The notes under the pieces are model-generated. The model searched no databases. It had not been told where the DNA came from and saw nothing but the letters and a program-made list of their open reading frames with translations. This document shows, piece after piece, positions 24,828 to 33,126 of a stretch of DNA of 64,000 bases (positions are counted from its first letter, which is position 1; each line of letters starts with the position of its first letter). The stretch comes from DAITMV01 sp046318595 (GTDB lineage Bacteria; Pseudomonadota; Gammaproteobacteria; Burkholderiales; Burkholderiaceae_B), in contig JBKCTV010000015.1 of assembly GCA_046318595.1 (NCBI GenBank), positions 62,001 through 126,000 on the forward strand, given 5' to 3'. The position numbers and the translations under genes were made by a program.

Positions 24828-27115
24828 ATCCCTGGCTCAACAAAAGCACGCGCATCCTGCGTTACAGCCTGGTGACGCTGGCGGCGCTAGGCGGCGTTTT
24901 GCTGTTTCTGCTGGCGTCGGCGTCGGCCAACAGTAATTTTTTCGAACGCAACTATCCGATTCTTCTGAGCTTGAACGCGGCCGCAGCCGCGGCGCTGCTG
25001 GGCTTGCTGATTTTACTGACCACGCGTCTGCTGCGCCGTTATCGACAGGGAGTATTCGGCTCCCGGCTGTTGCTGCGCATGTCTTTGTCATTCGCACTGG
25101 TGGGCCTGCTTCCCGGCCTGGCGGTTTATCTGGTATCGGTGCAATTTTTATCGAAGAGCATCGACAGCTGGTTCAACGTTCGGGTCGACAATGCCCTCGA
25201 GTCTGGCCTTAAACTGGGGCAATCCGCACTCGACAGCCTGTTGGCCGATCTGAGCGCCAAAACCCGCGCAGCCGCTTTCGACGTGTCCGCTGCGCCATTA
25301 CCGGCGCAAATCAACGCGCTGAACCGGATCCGCGAACAACTCAGCGTCGATGAGGTGACCTTACTGAGCAGCGACGGCCGGGTATTGGGCTCCTCCTCGA
25401 CGACGCTGGGAAGCCTGCTGCCCAGTCATATCGCCAGCGGCAATCAGTTGCGGCAGGTATTGCTCAGCAGGCCCTGGGCGCAGCTCGAAACCGACGAGAA
25501 AAATGGCGTTCAGTCGCTAAACATGCGAGTGGTCGCCATGGTGCCCGGCTCGGGGCTGAGCCTGAATTCCGAAGAGCGTTTTTTACAAATCGTCCAGGAA
25601 GTGCCGCGCGATCTGGCCAATACGGCACAGGCGGTGCAAAGCGTTTATGAAGACTATCAACGGCTGTCGCTCTCGCGCACCGGTTTGCGCAAGATTTACG
25701 GGGTGACGCTAACCCTCGCGCTGTTGTTGACGGTATTTCTGGCGATGGCCGCAGCATTCTGGATTTCCAACCGGCTGGCGACGCCGCTGCTCTGGCTGGC
25801 AGAAGGCACGCGCGCCGTGGCGGGGGGTAACTTTGAACCCGTCAAAGCCGTGATCGCCGACGATGAGCTACGCGAGTTGGTCGACTCATTCAACACCATG
25901 ACGCAGCAGCTATCCGAAGCGCGCCAGCGGCTCGAAAGCAACCAGGCGGCGATTCGACAAAACAATGAGTTCTTGCAGAGCTTGCTCAGCAATTTGTCGG
26001 CGGGGGTCCTGGTTTTCAATCGTCAGCTGCATCTGACCATGTTCAACGATGGCGCCCAGCGCATCTTCGACTGGGACCTCAAACCGCTACTGCACCGACC
26101 ACTGGACGCCGACCCCCGGCTGCTGGGCTTTTCCGTGGCTATGCGGGCCGGCTTTCTCGAGCACACCGATGTCGATCCCGCAGCGCACTGGCAAAAACAG
26201 ATCGAGCTACCACGCGCCGACCGGCACGCCGCCCCAAAAATTCTGCTGGTGCGCGGTAGCCGTCTGCCGGGCGGCGACGATGCCGGCTACGTGGTCGTCT
26301 GCGACGACATCAGTGCATTGGTATCGGCCCAGCGCACAGTCGCCTGGGGCGAGGTTGCCCGGCGACTGGCGCACGAGATAAAAAACCCGTTGACCCCAAT
26401 TCAACTGTCGGCCGAGCGCCTGCAGATGAAACTGGCCGCCAAACTCGACGAATCGGATGCGGGCATGCTGCAACGCGCCACCAAAACGATCATCAACCAG
26501 GTAGGGTCGATGAAGCGGCTGGTGGACAGCTTTCGCGATTATGCGCGTCTGCCACCGGCCGAGCTGTCGCCCATCAACTTGAACGAACTGGTATGCGATG
26601 TGCTCGCGCTATACGGGGTCGTCGATAGCGAAGTAGCCGAGCCCGAGCAAAGAATCCGACCTCATCTGGCAAAAGATTTACCGTCGATCATGGGTGACAC
26701 CAGTCAGCTTCGCCAGGTCATTCACAATCTTCTGCAAAATGCACACGACGCGATTGCTGAACGGATGCTCGGCCAGATCGACATTCGCACCGAGTCAGTG
26801 CCCGGCGCGAAAGCCGGGTCGGGTAATATAGCGTCTGTGCGCTTGCTGGTCTGCGATAATGGACCGGGATTTTCCGAGGACTTGCTGGCGCGGGCATTCG
26901 AGCCGTATGTAACGACGAAGCTGAAAGGCACGGGGCTGGGTCTTCCAATCGTCCGGAAGATTATCGACGAGCATGGCGCCCGCATCGTCATCCGCAATCG
27001 GTTCGACGATACGGGCGTAACGATAGGAGCGTTGGTGGAGTTGACATTCAGCGGCTTGAAATCAACGGCTTCATCAGCGGCACGGCCGGGCGACGACATT
27101 CGCACAAGCCCATGA
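24824..27115 (+). CDS. ntrY: NtrY-type membrane sensor histidine kinase
   Basis: 763 residues from ATG 24824, whose A-T-G-A overlaps the DUF4390 stop; the frame upstream to 24782 is a shadow. Several N-terminal membrane segments enclose a periplasmic region. A HAMP-like region follows (N-R-L-A-T-P-L-L-W-L-A-E-G-T), then a PAS-like region, the dimerisation box L-A-H-E-I-K-N-P-L-T-P (His near residue 517), N-box N-L-L-Q-N-A-H-D-A and G boxes D-N-G-P-G-F and G-T-G-L-G-L-P. It autophosphorylates and passes phosphate to the regulator encoded 48 bases downstream; NtrYX systems sense nitrogen or redox state. Confidence 0.9.
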   Translation: MNPWLNKSTRILRYSLVTLAALGGVLLFLLASASANSNFFERNYPILLSLNAAAAAALLGLLILLTTRLLRRYRQGVFGSRLLLRMSLSFALVGLLPGLAVYLVSVQFLSKSIDSWFNVRVDNALESGLKLGQSALDSLLADLSAKTRAAAFDVSAAPLPAQINALNRIREQLSVDEVTLLSSDGRVLGSSSTTLGSLLPSHIASGNQLRQVLLSRPWAQLETDEKNGVQSLNMRVVAMVPGSGLSLNSEERFLQIVQEVPRDLANTAQAVQSVYEDYQRLSLSRTGLRKIYGVTLTLALLLTVFLAMAAAFWISNRLATPLLWLAEGTRAVAGGNFEPVKAVIADDELRELVDSFNTMTQQLSEARQRLESNQAAIRQNNEFLQSLLSNLSAGVLVFNRQLHLTMFNDGAQRIFDWDLKPLLHRPLDADPRLLGFSVAMRAGFLEHTDVDPAAHWQKQIELPRADRHAAPKILLVRGSRLPGGDDAGYVVVCDDISALVSAQRTVAWGEVARRLAHEIKNPLTPIQLSAERLQMKLAAKLDESDAGMLQRATKTIINQVGSMKRLVDSFRDYARLPPAELSPINLNELVCDVLALYGVVDSEVAEPEQRIRPHLAKDLPSIMGDTSQLRQVIHNLLQNAHDAIAERMLGQIDIRTESVPGAKAGSGNIASVRLLVCDNGPGFSEDLLARAFEPYVTTKLKGTGLGLPIVRKIIDEHGARIVIRNRFDDTGVTIGALVELTFSGLKSTASSAARPGDDIRTSP

Positions 27116-27163
27116 GTTGGACTCATAATCCATGCCCTCGGGCATATTGAAAGATACGAAAAG

Positions 27164-27865
27164 ATGGCAACGATTCTCGTCGTGGACGACGAAATAGGTA
27201 TACGGGAGCTTTTGTCTGAAATACTGGGCGATGAAGGCCATTCCGTGGTTTTGGCGGAAAATGCACAGCAGGCACGACTGGCGCGTGAAGCAGAAGCTCC
27301 CGACTTGGTCTTGCTAGATATCTGGATGCCCGATACGGATGGCGTCACGCTCCTGAAGGAATGGGCAGCGAAAGGTCTGTTGACGATGCCGGTCATCATG
27401 ATGTCCGGGCACGCCACGATAGATACGGCGGTGGAGGCCACGAGAATCGGCGCGCTCGATTTTCTCGAGAAACCGATCGCTTTGCAAAAGCTGCTGCAAT
27501 CCGTGCAAAACGGTTTAGCCCGGGGTAAGTTGGCGCAATCCGCACGTTTCGTGGCAACAGCCGCAGGCCAGGCAGCGCATGCCGGCCATGGGCAAATTTC
27601 TACGCTTCACCTATTGACCCACGAGCCTGAGCGCAGCCCGCTCGAGACCGCTCTGGAAGAGTTGGCCCGCATCGAACTGGATACGCCTTTGCGTGACGCT
27701 CGTGATGCGTTTGAACGTATTTATTTCGAATACCATCTGAATCTCGAAAATGGCAGCATGACCCGCCTGGCTGAGCGAACGGGCATAGAACGAACCCATC
27801 TATACCGCAAGCTCAAACAGCTGGGTGTCGAAGTCGGCCGATCAGCGAGACGCCACGCATCCTGA
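27164..27865 (+). CDS. ntrX: NtrX-like response regulator without AAA+ domain
   Basis: 233 residues. A receiver domain (D-D-E at 8-10, phospho-acceptor D52 in L-L-D-I-W-M-P-D, K near 102 in L-E-K-P-I) is joined by a linker to a C-terminal Fis-type HTH (T-R-L-A-E-R-T-G-I-E-R-T-H-L-Y-R-K-L). The ~230-residue sigma-54-activating AAA+ module of classical NtrX is absent. I know short forms of this kind next to ntrY in betaproteobacteria, so it is likely a normal lineage form and not a deletion in this strain. It should bind DNA directly and not activate sigma-54 polymerase. Confidence 0.85.
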   Translation: MATILVVDDEIGIRELLSEILGDEGHSVVLAENAQQARLAREAEAPDLVLLDIWMPDTDGVTLLKEWAAKGLLTMPVIMMSGHATIDTAVEATRIGALDFLEKPIALQKLLQSVQNGLARGKLAQSARFVATAAGQAAHAGHGQISTLHLLTHEPERSPLETALEELARIELDTPLRDARDAFERIYFEYHLNLENGSMTRLAERTGIERTHLYRKLKQLGVEVGRSARRHAS

Positions 27866-28382
27866 GGCAAATGCCATTAAGTTAAGAAAATACTGGCCGA
27901 CCTTGAAACCGAAAACGAGAATGCGGCCGATTTGCTTAAATGCGTAGGCCCGGTTGACCTGCCAGCGCGTGCGTTTGTTGGGCTGCAACCGCTGTTGGGC
28001 GGTGTGGCAGACGGCCTGGCTGATGTTGTGCAGCAAAATCTTGGCTTGAATTTCCTGAGCGATGGATTCCGGCAACTCGCCACTGAAGCCTTCCAGGTGC
28101 TGGCGTTGTTTGACCAGCTTGAAGCCTTCTTCTATGCCCCATCGGCTATGGAGAGCTGGCCGAAACTGTCTGCCGGGCAGCGCTCTGTGTCCAGCAGCGA
28201 AGTGACCAGCACTTCGATACGGCCATTGGGCAACACCAACTAAAAATCATGTTTGCCAATAAAAAAGCCATGCTGAGTATTTTCCGCGCAACCAAACATA
28301 TCGAAACAGACGTCGACCGTGCCGTCGAGGACGATGGACTAGCCGACAGGCTTAGTCATCGTCGCCGGCGCAAGGCTTTTAT
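27866..28382 (-). pseudogene. Decayed IS4-type transposase remnant
   Basis: The 517 bases between ntrX and the next regulator carry the C-terminal half of an IS4-family transposase on the minus strand. Reading in the right frames gives F-I-G-K-H-D-F-stop-L-V-L-P-N-G-R-I-E-V-L, then after a one-base loss R-W-G-I-E-E-G-F-K-L-V-K-Q-R (the Y-2-R-3-E-6-K signature, with its Tyr codon damaged), H-L-E-G-F-S-G-E-L-P-E-S-I, K-I-L-L-H-N-I-S-Q-A and W-Q-V-N-R-A-Y-A-F-K-Q-I. An in-frame TAG near 28240, another stop further upstream and a frameshift near 28145 show it is dead. No terminal inverted repeats or target duplication were found. The homology ends at about 27880. Confidence 0.8.
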
Positions 28383-29768
28383 TCAGACATCCGCAAAAAC
28401 CTCGGTCTTGACATCGCCGGCGTACTGAGCAACCAAGCCGTACTCTTCCAAGCGGTTGTATAAGGTTTTCAAGCTGATTCCCAATACCTTTGCAGCCGTT
28501 TTCTTGATCCGAATGGCATCCAGAGTCGCCATGATCAGTATGCGGTTGACATCTGCCAGAGAAGTGCCGACCGGAATCGATACGATTGGCGACGAATCAG
28601 TACGGGCCAACGCAACCTGCAAAGGCGCCATCTCGTGATTGATCTCAGTACCATCGGCCATGATATAGGCCCGCTGCACATAATTTTTAAGCTCCCTGAC
28701 ATTGCCGGGCCAGCAGTGCTCATGCAAAGACCCCAAAAAAGCTTTCGAAAAATTTTTTTCAGTCTGTCCGTCTTTATTTAAATACTCTAAAAAGTTTTCA
28801 GCCAACAGCTCGATGTCTTTCCCGCGCTCTCGCAATGGCGGTAAAACCAACGGAAAGACATTCAAACGGTGGTACAAATCGCCGCGCAGCTTACCTTCCT
28901 CGACAGCCTGCAAAGGGTCCCGGTTGGTGGCTGCGATGACGCGGATATCGGTGGCAATTTCTTTATTGGTGCCGACACGCATGAAAAGACCGGTTTCCAA
29001 AACCCGCAGTAGCTTGACCTGCAGGTCGATTGGCATTTCGGTTAGCTCATCCAGAAAAAGCGTGCCGCCATTCGCCCGCTCGAAGTACCCCTTGTGCTGG
29101 CGATCAGCACCGGTAAAGCTGCCCTTTTCGTGGCCGAACATTTCGCTTTCGATCAGGTTGGGCGAAATGGCGCCACAATTGACCGCTAGAAAAGGCTGTT
29201 TGCGCCGCAGGCTAAGCTCATGAATGGTCTGGGCCGCCACTTCTTTACCTGTGCCGCTTTCACCAATAAGAAAGACAGTGGCTTCGGTAGGCGCCACTCG
29301 CGTCACTTGGTCGTACAGACTTTGCATCACGGGCGAATTGCCGAGCATGAGCCCAAAACGGCCAAAGCGTCGCAACTCGCCACGTAACGAACCGATTTCG
29401 GCTTTGAGGTCGGACGACCGGGGAATCCGGGATAAAACGGCGTTCAACCTACCGATGTTAATCGGTTTTACCAAGTAATCGGACGCCCCAAGCCGCAGCG
29501 CATCCACCGCGCTTTCGACACTGGCATGCCCGGTCATGACCACGACTTCGACGCCCGATGGCTGCCCCAGATCGGCAAACAAGTCCATACCCGAACCGTC
29601 AGGTAAACGCAAGTCCGTGAGCACGACATCCGGATACTGGCGAACGATTTGGATTCGCGCTTCGCGCAAATCTCCCGCCAACGCCGTGGTGAAGCCTTGC
29701 ATGCCGACCAGCTCGGCGATTGCTGCACGCGTGCTGGCTTCGTCGTCGACGATCAAAACATGAGGCAT
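28383..29768 (-). CDS. NtrC-family sigma-54 response regulator
   Basis: 461 residues: receiver domain (D-D-E at 8-10, D52 in L-T-D-L-R-L-P-D), AAA+ domain with Walker A G-E-S-G-T-G-K-E, the sigma-54 contact loop as G-S-F-T-G-A (Ser for the usual Ala), Walker B G-G-T-L-F-L-D-E, and a Fis-type HTH (T-A-A-K-V-L-G-I-S-L-K-T-L-Y-N-R-L). It activates sigma-54 promoters after phosphorylation. No kinase gene is adjacent. Its linker S-I-P-V-G-T-S-L-A and HTH are close to those of the activator at 30788-31750, suggesting a related pair. Confidence 0.9.
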   Translation of the reverse strand: MPHVLIVDDEASTRAAIAELVGMQGFTTALAGDLREARIQIVRQYPDVVLTDLRLPDGSGMDLFADLGQPSGVEVVVMTGHASVESAVDALRLGASDYLVKPINIGRLNAVLSRIPRSSDLKAEIGSLRGELRRFGRFGLMLGNSPVMQSLYDQVTRVAPTEATVFLIGESGTGKEVAAQTIHELSLRRKQPFLAVNCGAISPNLIESEMFGHEKGSFTGADRQHKGYFERANGGTLFLDELTEMPIDLQVKLLRVLETGLFMRVGTNKEIATDIRVIAATNRDPLQAVEEGKLRGDLYHRLNVFPLVLPPLRERGKDIELLAENFLEYLNKDGQTEKNFSKAFLGSLHEHCWPGNVRELKNYVQRAYIMADGTEINHEMAPLQVALARTDSSPIVSIPVGTSLADVNRILIMATLDAIRIKKTAAKVLGISLKTLYNRLEEYGLVAQYAGDVKTEVFADV

Positions 29769-29789
29769 GAGCCAGTCACTCCGTTAACC

Positions 29790-29808
29790 AAAAAAGCCTT
29801 ATTAAGGC
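29790..29808 (-). terminator. Intrinsic terminator of the yqjDE-like operon
   Basis: On the minus strand the sequence reads GCCTTAATAAGGC followed by six T's: a 5-bp stem (GCCTT/AAGGC) with a three-base loop. It lies between the 67-aa ORF and the regulator gene at 28383-29768, so it separates the two transcripts. Confidence 0.6.
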
Positions 29809-29843
29809 ACTCGAAAGTATAAAACAATTTGCTGTGAAAAAAA

Positions 29844-30047
29844 TCAGGTACCAGCAGCACCCGGGTTTTGATTCTCGGTGTTCAGACCGCTGACTTCTGG
29901 GATGAAGCCGCCGTCGTCTTCCCATCGATGCACTTCTCGTTTTTGGCGCTTATGGGCATGAAGCAGATTCAGACGCCAGCGGTTTAAAAAACTACCGCCG
30001 ACAACTAAAGCCGTTGCAAAAAAAAGCGCACTATGTAACCTACGCAT
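29844..30047 (-). CDS. Small one-TM protein, third gene of yqjDE-like operon
   Basis: 67 residues. It begins M-R-R-L-H-S-A-L-F-F-A-T-A-L-V-V-G-G, a probable membrane anchor or uncleaved signal, followed by a basic stretch (H-K-R-Q-K-R-E-V-H) and W-E-D-D-G-G-F. I do not recognise the family with confidence. It follows the yqjE-like gene on the same strand and is closed by a terminator, so it is probably the last gene of that operon. Confidence 0.5.
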   Translation of the reverse strand: MRRLHSALFFATALVVGGSFLNRWRLNLLHAHKRQKREVHRWEDDGGFIPEVSGLNTENQNPGAAGT

Positions 30048-30073
30048 GATTTAAAACCCTTTACCCAGTGTTT

Positions 30074-30307
30074 TCAAAGTCTCCGCGCTTGGGCAGCAAC
30101 CGTGAAAAATTTAAATTTTTTAACAAGCGCCGATTGCCAGCAATAAATAGCCAGGGTGATCGTCAGTAAAAAATAACTGCTCAATCTTGCCATGACGACT
30201 CGCGTCAGGGGGGATTTTTCCTCATTTAGCTCTAACCCCAGAAGTTGCAATCGAACACGAAGATCCGCCAAGGAATGCGCGCCAAATCCTTTTATCGTTC
30301 CCATCAT
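30074..30307 (-). CDS. YqjE-like protein, shortened
   Basis: 77 residues from ATG 30307, which overlaps the stop of the yqjD-like gene (ATGA); the frame upstream to 30400 is a shadow inside that gene. The start H-S-L-A-D-L-R-V-R-L-Q-L-L-G-L-E-L-N-E-E-K matches the amphipathic N-terminal region of YqjE-type inner-membrane proteins, followed by one membrane segment (Y-F-L-L-T-I-T-L-A-I-Y). YqjE proteins usually have two membrane segments and 120-140 residues; here the second is missing, and other frames do not supply it. Confidence 0.55.
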   Translation of the reverse strand: MMGTIKGFGAHSLADLRVRLQLLGLELNEEKSPLTRVVMARLSSYFLLTITLAIYCWQSALVKKFKFFTVAAQARRL

Positions 30308-30642
30308 GCCACTGGAGCCGATTGTCGCCTCAACGGTTTTGGCAAAACAACCAGACCGATCACGATGCCAAGTGCCAGCACCACGCAGATCGATTTCCAC
30401 GGGCTGTTGTGGACGTACTGGTCTGCGGCGTCGATGGCTTGAGTGTAACGACCCTCGATTTCGGCGAGAAGGTTTTTGGCATTCAAGCGTTGGCGGCCGG
30501 CCTTAGAGCATGCCGTATCAGGCGTCTCATCGCCACACTCCGTGCCCTTTTGCAGCAGGCTCTCTGCGCCGCTTACCAACTCACGCATACTGTCGACGAC
30601 TTTGCTTTTTGTATTGTTGAATTTTTCATTGAGCGATTGCAT
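30304..30642 (-). CDS. DUF883 (YqjD/ElaB-type) membrane-anchored protein
   Basis: 112 residues. A long hydrophilic helical region is followed by A-A-D-Q-Y-V-H-N-S-P-W-K-S, then a C-terminal membrane segment (V-V-L-A-L-G-I-V-I-G-L-V-V-L), which is the DUF883 plan. E. coli members YqjD and ElaB are C-tail-anchored, bind ribosomes in stationary phase and are stress-induced. A GGAGG ribosome-binding site precedes the ATG, and a sigma-54-type promoter lies ~35 bases upstream. The yqjE-like gene is translationally coupled downstream. Confidence 0.75.
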   Translation of the reverse strand: MQSLNEKFNNTKSKVVDSMRELVSGAESLLQKGTECGDETPDTACSKAGRQRLNAKNLLAEIEGRYTQAIDAADQYVHNSPWKSICVVLALGIVIGLVVLPKPLRRQSAPVA

Positions 30643-30675
30643 GATGGCCTCCTAAATAAGTGCTTTGATCACACC

Positions 30676-30691
30676 AGCACTTTTTGTGCCT
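30676..30691 (-). promoter_or_regulatory. Sigma-54 (-24/-12) promoter of the yqjDE-like operon
   Basis: Read on the minus strand the site is AGGCACAAAAAGTGCT: GG and GC with exactly ten bases between, and only two departures from the fixed positions of TGGCACR-N4-TTGCW. Transcription would start near 30665, ~23 bases before the ATG at 30642, leaving room for the GGAGG. The site also contains a perfect GCAC-5-GTGC inverted repeat. Two sigma-54 activator genes flank the operon. Confidence 0.7.
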
Positions 30692-30787
30692 GACCAGGAA
30701 ATTCTTTAAAAAACGCTGAAATGGTTTATGGACGCGTTTACTGTAAAATCGTCATCCCGCTTTATTGCGTGCGCGAGATAGCAGCCG

Positions 30788-31750
30788 ATGGATTCGAACG
30801 ACAAACCGTACGGTCTGCTTTATGGGTCCGCGCTTTGCATGAAAAGACTTTTCGACCAGATCGAAAAAGTGTCCCGCACCCTGGCCACGGCACTGATCAT
30901 CGGCGAAAGCGGCACGGGCAAGGAGCTCGTAGCCAATACCATCCATCAGAAAAGCCGACGCGCGGACGGACCATTCATACCGGTCAATTGCGGCGCCATT
31001 CCGGATAATTTGATCGAAACGGCCTTGTTTGGCCACGAAAAAGGAAGTTTCACCGGGGCATCGCAGCAGCGGATCGGGCACTTCGAACACGCTTGCGGCG
31101 GCACGATTTTTTTGGACGAGGTCACTGAAATGTCGCTGGGCATGCAGGTCAAGCTCCTGCGGGTGCTCGAAACCGGCCGTTTCCACCGGGTCGGCGGCAC
31201 CGAGCAGATCAGTGTCGACGTGCGCATTATTGCCGCGACCAACCGCGACCCTCAAACCGCCGTGAAAGCCGGTCTTTTGCGAGAAGATTTGATGTATCGC
31301 CTGGCGGTCTTTCCTTTACGGGTGCCGCCGCTGCGCGAACGCGGCAAGGATATTTCGCTGCTGGCCGAACATTTTCTGATGCAATTCAATCGTAACGCCA
31401 AAACTCCCAAGCAATTTTCCGCCGCGGCACAGGAAGCATTGAACGAATGGACTTGGCCAGGCAATATCCGCGAGCTGAAAAATACCATTCATCGCGGCTG
31501 GATCATGGCCGAGGTGCTGATCGAACTCGAAGACCTGGGAAAAACAGAGGCCGCGCGTAAACCTCGATGGGTAAACGGCGCATTGAGCATTCCGGTCGGA
31601 ACCTCGCTGGCCGAGGCCCAGAAAGAAATCATTCTGGGGACTTTTCAGCATTTTGGCGAAGACAAGGAGCTGACCGCCGCGACGCTCGGCATTAACCTTA
31701 AAACCTTGTATAACCGACTGGATATTTACCGTAAGGTTGGTGAGCAGTAA
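30788..31750 (+). CDS. Sigma-54 activator lacking a regulatory domain (PspF-like plan)
   Basis: 320 residues: AAA+ domain from the start (Walker A G-E-S-G-T-G-K-E, contact loop G-S-F-T-G-A, Walker B G-G-T-I-F-L-D-E, R-E-D-L-M-Y-R-L), then S-I-P-V-G-T-S-L-A and a Fis-type HTH (L-T-A-A-T-L-G-I-N-L-K-T-L-Y-N-R-L). There is no receiver, GAF or PAS domain, as in PspF, so activity would be set by expression level or by a binding partner. It is divergent from the yqjD-like operon across a 145-base spacer and is a close relative of the regulator at 28383-29768. Confidence 0.88.
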   Translation: MDSNDKPYGLLYGSALCMKRLFDQIEKVSRTLATALIIGESGTGKELVANTIHQKSRRADGPFIPVNCGAIPDNLIETALFGHEKGSFTGASQQRIGHFEHACGGTIFLDEVTEMSLGMQVKLLRVLETGRFHRVGGTEQISVDVRIIAATNRDPQTAVKAGLLREDLMYRLAVFPLRVPPLRERGKDISLLAEHFLMQFNRNAKTPKQFSAAAQEALNEWTWPGNIRELKNTIHRGWIMAEVLIELEDLGKTEAARKPRWVNGALSIPVGTSLAEAQKEIILGTFQHFGEDKELTAATLGINLKTLYNRLDIYRKVGEQ

Positions 31751-31772
31751 GCCCTTTTTTCAAGCCGATCAT

Positions 31773-32888
31773 TTATTTAGATTTAGCACCGACGTAGCGT
31801 AAACGACCGATCCCCGGATGCACTTCGCTACCAAAAAACAACCACTCGCCGACACGTATGACCGAATGAATCGGCCGATAACCATCGGTATGGTCTCGTC
31901 CAGTATGCTCAGGATCGGCATTTTGCAAGTTTTCGACGACCCGCCCATTCAAATCCACTGCAATCACAAATGCCCGGCTCTTTAAGTCGGGACGGAGCAC
32001 AGCGGGCAGCTTGGCAACGAAGCTGCGCAACAGCGGCTTGGAGACCAGCCAATCGACCCACGCTTGGCGCGGATAAGGTAGAGCCACCCAGATTTTATTC
32101 GGTCCATCGAAAGCCAAGTGAGCGGGAAATCCCGGCAATTCATCTTTGAAAATCGTTTTTCGACCCACGTCGTCGCCTTTGAGCTCGACCTTCCAAATCC
32201 GATAACTATTGGTTTCGCTGGCCAAAAGGTAGCGCTCGTCAGGGCTCAGGGCCAAACCGGTGACCATCGCATAACCATTCGATAACGGCGTGATCTTGCG
32301 GGAGCGCAGATCGATGGCATATATCGCGCCGGTCGAACCATGCTCGAGCACCTCGGCAACGGGATCGGCAATTCCAAACCGCTGCGTAGCCAAGCTGAAG
32401 TAAGCGGTCGACTCATCGGCGGTCACCAGCACGTCACTGACGTGCAACAGTGGTAAGGGCTGATTGGCGGTCAACGGCGCGATCACGCCTTGCGGACTGA
32501 TCAGCAACAAGCCTTTTTTGGCGTCGGCCACCAGTAAGCTTTTATCGCGTAACAGCCGCATGCCCATGGGCCGCCCACCGGTATTAGCAATCACCTTTTC
32601 TTCGCCGCCATCGCGATTGGTCCGCATAACAGTTCCATCAGCATACCCGGTATATAGGTTTTGCTGACGGTCGCTGACAATATAGCTCGGGCCGAAACGG
32701 GTTTTAGCATGAACCAGAGATAAATGCTCGACATTTCTTAAAGCATTGTTTGGTTCATAGACAACGGCGGCATTCGGTGCCATCGGCGTCGACGTCCACG
32801 CAACCGGCGTAATCGGATCCGGGCTTTCGTAGAAAAAGAGGTAGCACCCCAATATGCCGACCCCCAGCACGCTGGCAATCAGTTTCAT
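31773..32888 (-). CDS. Strictosidine-synthase/SMP-30-like beta-propeller protein
   Basis: 371 residues with an N-terminal membrane segment (L-I-A-S-V-L-G-V-G-I-L-G-C-Y-L-F-F). The body has the APMAP/strictosidine-synthase-like propeller features: G-R-P-M-G-M, L-L-V-A-D-A-K-K-G-L-L, S-D-V-L-V-T-A-D and L-A-L-S-P-D-E-R-Y-L-L-A-S-E-T. Relatives include lactonases and arylesterases, but many members have no known substrate. It would face the periplasm. The tRNA-Arg gene lies 25 bases upstream on the same strand. Confidence 0.7.
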   Translation of the reverse strand: MKLIASVLGVGILGCYLFFYESPDPITPVAWTSTPMAPNAAVVYEPNNALRNVEHLSLVHAKTRFGPSYIVSDRQQNLYTGYADGTVMRTNRDGGEEKVIANTGGRPMGMRLLRDKSLLVADAKKGLLLISPQGVIAPLTANQPLPLLHVSDVLVTADESTAYFSLATQRFGIADPVAEVLEHGSTGAIYAIDLRSRKITPLSNGYAMVTGLALSPDERYLLASETNSYRIWKVELKGDDVGRKTIFKDELPGFPAHLAFDGPNKIWVALPYPRQAWVDWLVSKPLLRSFVAKLPAVLRPDLKSRAFVIAVDLNGRVVENLQNADPEHTGRDHTDGYRPIHSVIRVGEWLFFGSEVHPGIGRLRYVGAKSK

Positions 32889-32913
32889 TGCATACTCCCT
32901 AACCGTGTTCTAA

Positions 32914-32988
32914 TGGTGCGTCCGCCAGGAATCGAACCTGGATCGTAGCCTTCGGAGGGCCACATTCTATCCGTTGAAATACGGACGC
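32914..32988 (-). tRNA. tRNA-Arg (anticodon CCG)
   Basis: On the minus strand a full cloverleaf can be drawn: acceptor GCGTCCG pairs with CGGACGC followed by A-CCA, so CCA is encoded. The anticodon stem TGGCC/GGCTA encloses the loop CTCCGAA, giving anticodon CCG, and the T arm is CAGGTTCGATTCCTG. It is 75 nt with CCA. It reads CGG arginine codons. Confidence 0.93.
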
Positions 32989-32989
32989 C

Positions 32990-33015
32990 AAAGAAGCCGG
33001 GGCTATGAACCCGGC
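32990..33015 (-). terminator. Possible terminator/processing hairpin before tRNA-Arg
   Basis: Minus-strand GCCGGG-loop-CCCGGC is followed by TTCTTT, directly 5' of the tRNA. It could end the upstream YceI transcript or separate it from the tRNA. The T-run is imperfect. Confidence 0.4.
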
Positions 33016-33126
33016 GCCATTCTACACTGCCTGACATTCAAAATCTTGGTGGGCACGGGCATTTTGTGCACAAAAAGCAGCCGGCGCATCGGCAGGGTTT
33101 CGTTTGTGGCTGTGCCCCTAGTCGAT

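Noticed and set aside
27164..27865. NtrX as a strain-specific deletion of the AAA+ domain
   Set aside because: Receiver and HTH are joined by a smooth in-frame linker, and short NtrX forms are known to me in related bacteria, so it is more likely a normal form.
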